DNA from: Roseivirga echinicomitans
Lineage (GTDB): Bacteria > Bacteroidota > Bacteroidia > Cytophagales > Cyclobacteriaceae
Reading direction: 5' to 3'
Assembly (NCBI RefSeq): GCF_001592935.1
Contig: NZ_LRDB01000051.1
Location: 62,001-126,000 of the forward strand
DNA length: 64,000 nt
Under the pieces are notes generated by a model that made no database searches, was not told the DNA's origin, and saw only the letters and a program-made list of their open reading frames with translations. A program made the translations under genes and the position numbers. Positions 63,080 through 64,000 of this stretch are shown here, one piece after another; position 1 is the first letter of the stretch; each line of letters begins with the position of its first letter.

Positions 63080-64000
63080 TATACTTTTTCAAAAGCTTGC
63101 GCGAAATCTTTTAAAAGGTCGTCTGGGTTTTCAATCCCTGTCGAAATCCTGACCATGCTTGGCGTAATACCCACAGCCTCACGATCGGCTAAACTCATAT
63201 TGGAGCTGCTCATGGTGAATGGATGAGAGGTAAGTGTTTCCGTACTGCCCAAACTCACAGCCAGTTTAGCCAATTTAACGGCATTCAAAAAACGGAAAGC
63301 TTCTGCTTCACCACCGACTACATCGAAGGCCAACATGGCGCCACCAGAAGTCATTTGTCTTTTGGCCAATTCATATTGTTTGTGTCCTTCGGCAATGTGA
63401 CCTACATAATATACCTTGGCCACTTTTGGATGGTCGCGTAAGAAGTCTGCTAATTTTGCCGCATTCGAAGCCTGTTTTTCCATGCGTAGGGAAATTGTTT
63501 CTAAGCTTCGGCTGATAAGCCAAGAGGTCCACGGAGAAGCCATACAGCCCAAACCACTACGTACTTTCTTAATTCGTGAAACCAAAGCACTACTTCCAGA
63601 AATGGCACCAGCAATCAAATCGCTATGACCGCCAATATATTTTGTAGCCGAATACATAATTAAATCTGCTCCATGATTGATTGGCTTTTGCCAAAGCGGC
63701 CCCATATAAGTGTTGTCTACAGCTACAATGGTTTTCTTGTCTTGATTTGAAAAACGTGCTGCAATGCGCACCGTCATTTCGATATCAATTAAAGTATTGG
63801 TAGGGTTGGCAGGTGTTTCTACATAAATACAAGCCAGTCGGTTTTTTCTTGGGTGGGCCTCAATCAACTTTATAATTTCCTCTTCCGTCATGTCTGGACT
63901 AAAAGCCAGCGACTGGACATCGAATTTGGGAAGGAAGTTTTTGATAAAAGCATCGGTGCCGCCATAAATAGGGAAGGACATCAGCACTAAATCACCCGCT
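63079..64000 (-). CDS. trans-sulfuration-type PLP enzyme (cystathionine/methionine gamma-lyase or synthase), partial (N-terminus outside window)
   Basis: The frame is open to the window edge, reading AGDLVLMSFPIYGGTDAF at its visible start, so the start codon lies beyond 64000. It has the Cys/Met-metabolism PLP signature: VAVDNTYMGPLWQKP and the Schiff-base Lys in MYSATKYIGGHSDLIAG. Later SLGSTETLTSHPFTMSSSNMSL and the closing RISTGIENPDDLLKDF match cystathionine gamma-synthase/lyase and methionine gamma-lyase relatives. The substrate cannot be fixed from this part. The stop overlaps the globin start. Confidence 0.9.
   Translation of the reverse strand, partial: AGDLVLMSFPIYGGTDAFIKNFLPKFDVQSLAFSPDMTEEEIIKLIEAHPRKNRLACIYVETPANPTNTLIDIEMTVRIAARFSNQDKKTIVAVDNTYMGPLWQKPINHGADLIMYSATKYIGGHSDLIAGAISGSSALVSRIKKVRSGLGCMASPWTSWLISRSLETISLRMEKQASNAAKLADFLRDHPKVAKVYYVGHIAEGHKQYELAKRQMTSGGAMLAFDVVGGEAEAFRFLNAVKLAKLAVSLGSTETLTSHPFTMSSSNMSLADREAVGITPSMVRISTGIENPDDLLKDFAQAFEKV

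Noticed and set aside
1-64000. CRISPR arrays, tRNA or rRNA genes
   Set aside because: No regular direct repeat with spacers, no cloverleaf-like sequence and no rRNA motif was seen by eye; a tRNAscan or CRISPR search could still find something short.

Overview
The window looks like chromosomal DNA of a member of the Bacteroidota, most likely a marine or environmental Cytophagales-type bacterium. The indications are TAnnTTTG-type -7 promoter boxes, few Shine-Dalgarno sequences, Bacteroidota-typical proteins (a DUF4924 protein next to lepA, a six-bladed beta-propeller lipoprotein, a TonB-dependent receptor with an N-terminal carboxypeptidase-D-like domain, LytS/LytTR pairs, a CrtD-like desaturase) and degenerate intergenic TTAACTAATAAC-like repeats. 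The genus is inferred, not proven. No rRNA, tRNA, CRISPR array or complete transposase gene was seen.

Layout. 1-7286 (minus): an efflux operon of a DUF2147 protein, a 780-residue fusion of an ABC substrate-binding-like domain to a TolC channel, a membrane fusion lipoprotein, an RND pump and an outer-membrane-like protein cut by the window edge. 7368-9259 (plus): a divergent LytS-type histidine kinase and LytTR regulator that probably control it. 9416-10624: a lipoprotein gene divergent from a decayed second copy of the kinase gene; the 81-nt intergenic region is duplicated as well. 10585-18293: rlmD, a SulP transporter, an SDR, a large exported MG2-like protein and DUF4924. 18368-26265 (plus): lepA, a frameshifted four-helix-bundle gene in an IVS-like insertion, folD, queE, an OmpA/PD40 protein, a saccharopine-dehydrogenase-like enzyme, deoC and acylphosphatase. 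26458-31945 (minus): a possible HEPN protein, a beta-propeller lipoprotein, an unknown gene and an M14 peptidase. 32405-43286 (plus): a TonB-dependent receptor, an alpha/beta hydrolase with a second RND tripartite pump, and an MltF-like transglycosylase. 43287-44750: a CrtD-like carotenoid desaturase.

44951-58329 is a catabolic island. The first half holds all four steps from 4-hydroxyproline to 2-oxoglutarate (epimerase, D-hydroxyproline dehydrogenase, deaminase, semialdehyde dehydrogenase) with a divergent AraC regulator. The second half holds the kynurenine route (Kmo, KynU, 3-hydroxyanthranilate dioxygenase, ACMSD, an SDR and 2-aminomuconate semialdehyde dehydrogenase) with an ogt DNA-repair gene inside the operon. 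The gap after it contains a promoter box, stable hairpins and a strong terminator, which I read as a candidate undescribed noncoding RNA. The remainder (58700-64000) holds a nitrilase-family amidase, thioredoxin, a fatty acid desaturase, a GNAT protein, a small membrane protein, a truncated hemoglobin and a partial trans-sulfuration enzyme.

The strongest leads are the SBP-TolC fusion efflux operon, the duplicated sensor cassette with its pseudogene, the two long palindromes inside the LytTR gene, and the candidate ncRNA near 58450-58676.
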